Source: CAYJDR01 sp964368965
GTDB taxonomy: Bacteria; Chrysiogenota; Deferribacteres; Deferribacterales; Mucispirillaceae
NCBI GenBank assembly: GCA_964368965.1
Contig: CAYJDR010000047.1
Span: forward strand, 1 to 15,912
Direction: 5' to 3'
DNA: 15,912 bases
The notes below the pieces were generated by a model. It made no database searches. It was not told the DNA's origin and saw only the letters and a program-made list of their open reading frames with translations. The position numbers and the translations under genes are program-made. Below, piece by piece: positions 13,660 to 15,912 of this stretch; within the stretch, counting starts at the first letter, position 1, and every line of letters begins with the position of its first letter.

Positions 13660-14706
13660 ATGAGATTAGAAGGCAAAGCAAAATTAGGATTTTATCCAAC
13701 ACCGCACAAGGTGCTGGAAGATGTGATAAGCAATATACAAATCAATGGTAACGCACGTGTGCTAGACACATGTTGTGGCGATGGGCAACCTCTACAAATA
13801 TTTAAGCAAAAGTTCCCTGATATTACAACGTACGGAGTTGAACTCGATAGCGAACGTGCTGCACAAAGCAAGGAAGTTGTCGACCACGTTTTAAACTGCG
13901 ATGCGTTAGGCGAATTTAAGGCAACGAACGGTGTATTCGATGTACTGTTCCTTAATCCACCATACGACTACGACACACGTGATGACGATAACAAGTCAGT
14001 ACGCCTTGAGCGTAAGTTCCTAGAGTACCATCGCAAATATCTGAAAGTGGACGGAGGGATTTTGATTTTAATCATTCCCTACTACTCACTAAAAGATGTG
14101 CGAGGGCTACTAGCTAGGTATGACAAGTTGCAAGTTATTCCGTTTGAAGAAAGCGAGTTCCGAGCATTTAGACAAGTGGTAATCATTGCTCAATCGAGCA
14201 AGAAAGAAACATCAGATATGGTTAAACGTAACAACGCCTATCTTGATGAAATGGTAGAAATGCCCGATTTCAAATACCGCTTTAGCGAAGAAAACACAGC
14301 TACATTCAGCGGACATTATGAAACAACTGCAACTGACTTGCCATTGAAAACATTTTACACATCACGCATTAATCCTGATGAAGCTATCGAATTAATTAAC
14401 AATAGCAAAATCAAGATTATCCAAGACTTTCAACACTTCACGACAACAAGAAAACTTAACTCCATACAACCATTAACGGAGCTTAGCCAAGGGCACTCTG
14501 CAATGTTAGTTGCAGCAGGACTTATGGACGGCTACTTAAAAGCTGATGACGGCGAAGAACTTGTTGTTAAAGGCATGGTTGAGGAAAGCTATCTCGAGCG
14601 TGAAGAAATAACTGATGAAAGTGAAAAAATAATACGTAAAAAAACGTACAACGTTGTAGTGGAAGCAATTAACTTAACCACTAACGAATACGTGAGGATA
14701 ATCTAA
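13660..14706 (+). CDS. DUF6094-like DNA N6-adenine methyltransferase
   Basis: This 348-residue class I SAM-dependent methyltransferase has an N-terminal YPTP segment (12-15), motif I VLDTCCGDG (34-42), an acidic residue after strand two in GVELD (59-63), and the catalytic NPPYD (99-103) of amino-methyltransferases acting on adenine. The MRLEGKAKLGFYPTP start and overall length match DUF6094 proteins of Bacillota mobile elements. No restriction nuclease gene is visible next to it, so it may be an orphan methyltransferase for protection or regulation of the element. A GTG frame starts at 13618 inside module copy 6, but GGAG six bases before the ATG at 13660 fixes this start. The stop overlaps the next ATG (TAATG). 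Confidence 0.85.
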   Translation: MRLEGKAKLGFYPTPHKVLEDVISNIQINGNARVLDTCCGDGQPLQIFKQKFPDITTYGVELDSERAAQSKEVVDHVLNCDALGEFKATNGVFDVLFLNPPYDYDTRDDDNKSVRLERKFLEYHRKYLKVDGGILILIIPYYSLKDVRGLLARYDKLQVIPFEESEFRAFRQVVIIAQSSKKETSDMVKRNNAYLDEMVEMPDFKYRFSEENTATFSGHYETTATDLPLKTFYTSRINPDEAIELINNSKIKIIQDFQHFTTTRKLNSIQPLTELSQGHSAMLVAAGLMDGYLKADDGEELVVKGMVEESYLEREEITDESEKIIRKKTYNVVVEAINLTTNEYVRII

Positions 14707-15254
14707 TGAATAACGAAAAATATATTGAAAGTTCTGTACTAGGTGTACAGGTTTATGTAGACAGCTACGTTGCATATGGTAGCCAATTGGTTTACGTATC
14801 GTGCTTTAAAGGTAACGACAGCGTAAAAGGTGCTTTATCGGGCTTTTTATCAAACAACGATTTCAAAATCGGAGATGATATATTTAGCCGAGGTCATGGT
14901 GTAAACTTCACTATGGCACAGCAAAAATTAGCTGAGAATTTATCTTACGGTATCGCATACGTCAAGCAATACTTCGATGGCAACGACATCAACAGATTTA
15001 ACGTTGTCATGGGCAAAGACTATAGCGAACTGCGTGACATCATATTTGAGCGGTTGAAACGTTTAACACGTGTTCCGCTGCATGACGCATGGAAGCTAGA
15101 CATCATATCTGATTGTGTGGAGTGGACGAATTTAAAAACGTTCAATATTCCTGTAGCACAGATGGTAACGTACCCTACAGATGAAAAGCTGGAGGAATAT
15201 GTTATGGAAAACCTTGAACACTTAAAAACACTAATTAACAGGACTGTACAATGA
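14706..15254 (+). CDS. Protein of unknown function between methyltransferase and helicase
   Basis: This 182-residue soluble protein has a beta-rich N-terminal half (VLGVQVYVDSYVAYGSQLVYV) and a helical C-terminal half ending in a charged helix (EKLEEYVMENLEHLKTLI). No motif is recognised. The ATG overlaps the methyltransferase stop by one base and has GAGG eight bases upstream. The stop overlaps the helicase start by four bases (ATGA). This tight coupling suggests the three products are made together and may form a functional unit. Confidence 0.72.
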   Translation: MNNEKYIESSVLGVQVYVDSYVAYGSQLVYVSCFKGNDSVKGALSGFLSNNDFKIGDDIFSRGHGVNFTMAQQKLAENLSYGIAYVKQYFDGNDINRFNVVMGKDYSELRDIIFERLKRLTRVPLHDAWKLDIISDCVEWTNLKTFNIPVAQMVTYPTDEKLEEYVMENLEHLKTLINRTVQ

Positions 15255-15912
15255 ATAATGAAAACTTAAACACAGAAAGAAAATCCGTTTCGATGAAAGA
15301 CTTTATCGAAAAATACGGAGCAACTATTAAAGAAAAAGTAAGAAACTCGTTCGAGCCTATTTACCAAAACGACCAACACGACGAATGGGACAAAGCTAAC
15401 TTGCAAAAGTTGGCCACGTTGAAACGTCGTCCTTTTTCAGCACAAGCTGATACAATCTTAGCAGTAGCTAAAAGCCTATTTAAAGCCGATAACAAATCGG
15501 CTTTACTTATTGGCGAAATGGGTACTGGTAAAACATTGATGGGGACGGCAATTTCAACACTAATACCAAAGGTGAATAGTCGCATTATGGTAATGTGTCC
15601 TAGCCACCTTGTATCGAAGTGGGCGAGAGAAATCAGAGAAACAGATCCACACGCTACGGACGTTCGCATCTTAACTAGCGTTGGCGATGTTAATCTCTCG
15701 AAGCCTAACGGACGTGAATATTGGGTGGTATCGAAAGAACGTGCGAAGCTGCACTATGCTGAGAAAAACGGGGTGGAGTACAAAAGGGAAATGCCACATT
15801 GTCCTGATTGTGCTAGCAAGCTAGTTGATGAAGATAGCGTTATAAATGGTGTAGAATGTGCTTATTGCGGTGCACAACTCTTTTCTGCTGATAATAGCAA
15901 GTTTAGACGTTA
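15251..15912 (+). CDS. Superfamily 2 (SNF2-like) helicase with zinc ribbon, 5' part
   Basis: The frame runs from the ATG at 15251 to the window edge, giving 220 codons. A short linker leads to a Q-motif-like PFSAQ (61-65), Walker A GEMGTGKT (88-95) and motif Ia MVMCPSHLVSKW (113-124). A CxxC...CxxC zinc ribbon (C184, C187, C203, C206) is inserted before the expected Walker B box, which lies beyond the window. This layout is seen in helicases of plasmids and integrative elements, often next to DUF6094 methyltransferases. Its likely activity is ATP-driven DNA (or protein-DNA) remodelling in replication or protection of the element. It overlaps the upstream gene by four bases. Confidence 0.85.
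   Translation, partial: MNNENLNTERKSVSMKDFIEKYGATIKEKVRNSFEPIYQNDQHDEWDKANLQKLATLKRRPFSAQADTILAVAKSLFKADNKSALLIGEMGTGKTLMGTAISTLIPKVNSRIMVMCPSHLVSKWAREIRETDPHATDVRILTSVGDVNLSKPNGREYWVVSKERAKLHYAEKNGVEYKREMPHCPDCASKLVDEDSVINGVECAYCGAQLFSADNSKFRR

Overview
The window is AT-rich bacterial DNA with strong Shine-Dalgarno sites, short intergenic gaps, a sigma-54 regulator and an anaerobic molybdoenzyme operon. I read it as an anaerobic member of the Bacillota (Clostridia or Negativicutes type). The genus cannot be named from sequence alone.

Left edge (1-1190, minus): the 5' part of an AAA/DUF4143-type ATPase gene with its own sigma-A promoter. It runs off the window.

Respiratory cassette (1466-7659, minus): six genes transcribed leftward. 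In order of transcription they are a Tat-exported molybdopterin catalytic subunit, a four-cluster Fe-S electron-transfer subunit, a strong intergenic hairpin, a TorD-family chaperone, a DmsC-like membrane anchor, a Tat-exported NapG-like ferredoxin and a NapH-like membrane ferredoxin. Together they look like a quinol-linked anaerobic reductase (or dehydroxylase-type enzyme) acting outside the membrane, with an unknown substrate. The operon starts at a near-perfect -24/-12 sigma-54 promoter. A divergent gene (7934-9853, plus) encodes an AcoR-like GAF-PAS-AAA+-Fis activator, and a palindrome lies at enhancer distance between the two genes. This is a self-contained substrate-responsive switch.

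Junction (9854-11138): a possibly broken small gene, a small two-helix membrane protein with a consensus promoter and an odd start, then the remnant of an IS256-family insertion sequence. After this come a very strong promoter at 10757-10784 and a long leader with several hairpins.

Mobile-element-like operon (11139-15912, plus): small genes of unknown function, a DUF3846-like protein, a GLD-type phage/element protein, an eight-cysteine zinc-binding miniprotein, a DUF6094-like DNA adenine methyltransferase, and the start of a zinc-ribbon-containing superfamily 2 helicase. This gene set is typical of Bacillota plasmids, integrative elements or phages. The most striking signal in the window is here. 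Six intergenic spacers each carry the same module of three short CCC..GGG palindromic words, of which the first two can pair into an 11-12 bp stem. All other gene junctions in this operon are tight overlaps or a 2-base gap. I know of no named family that this module matches.
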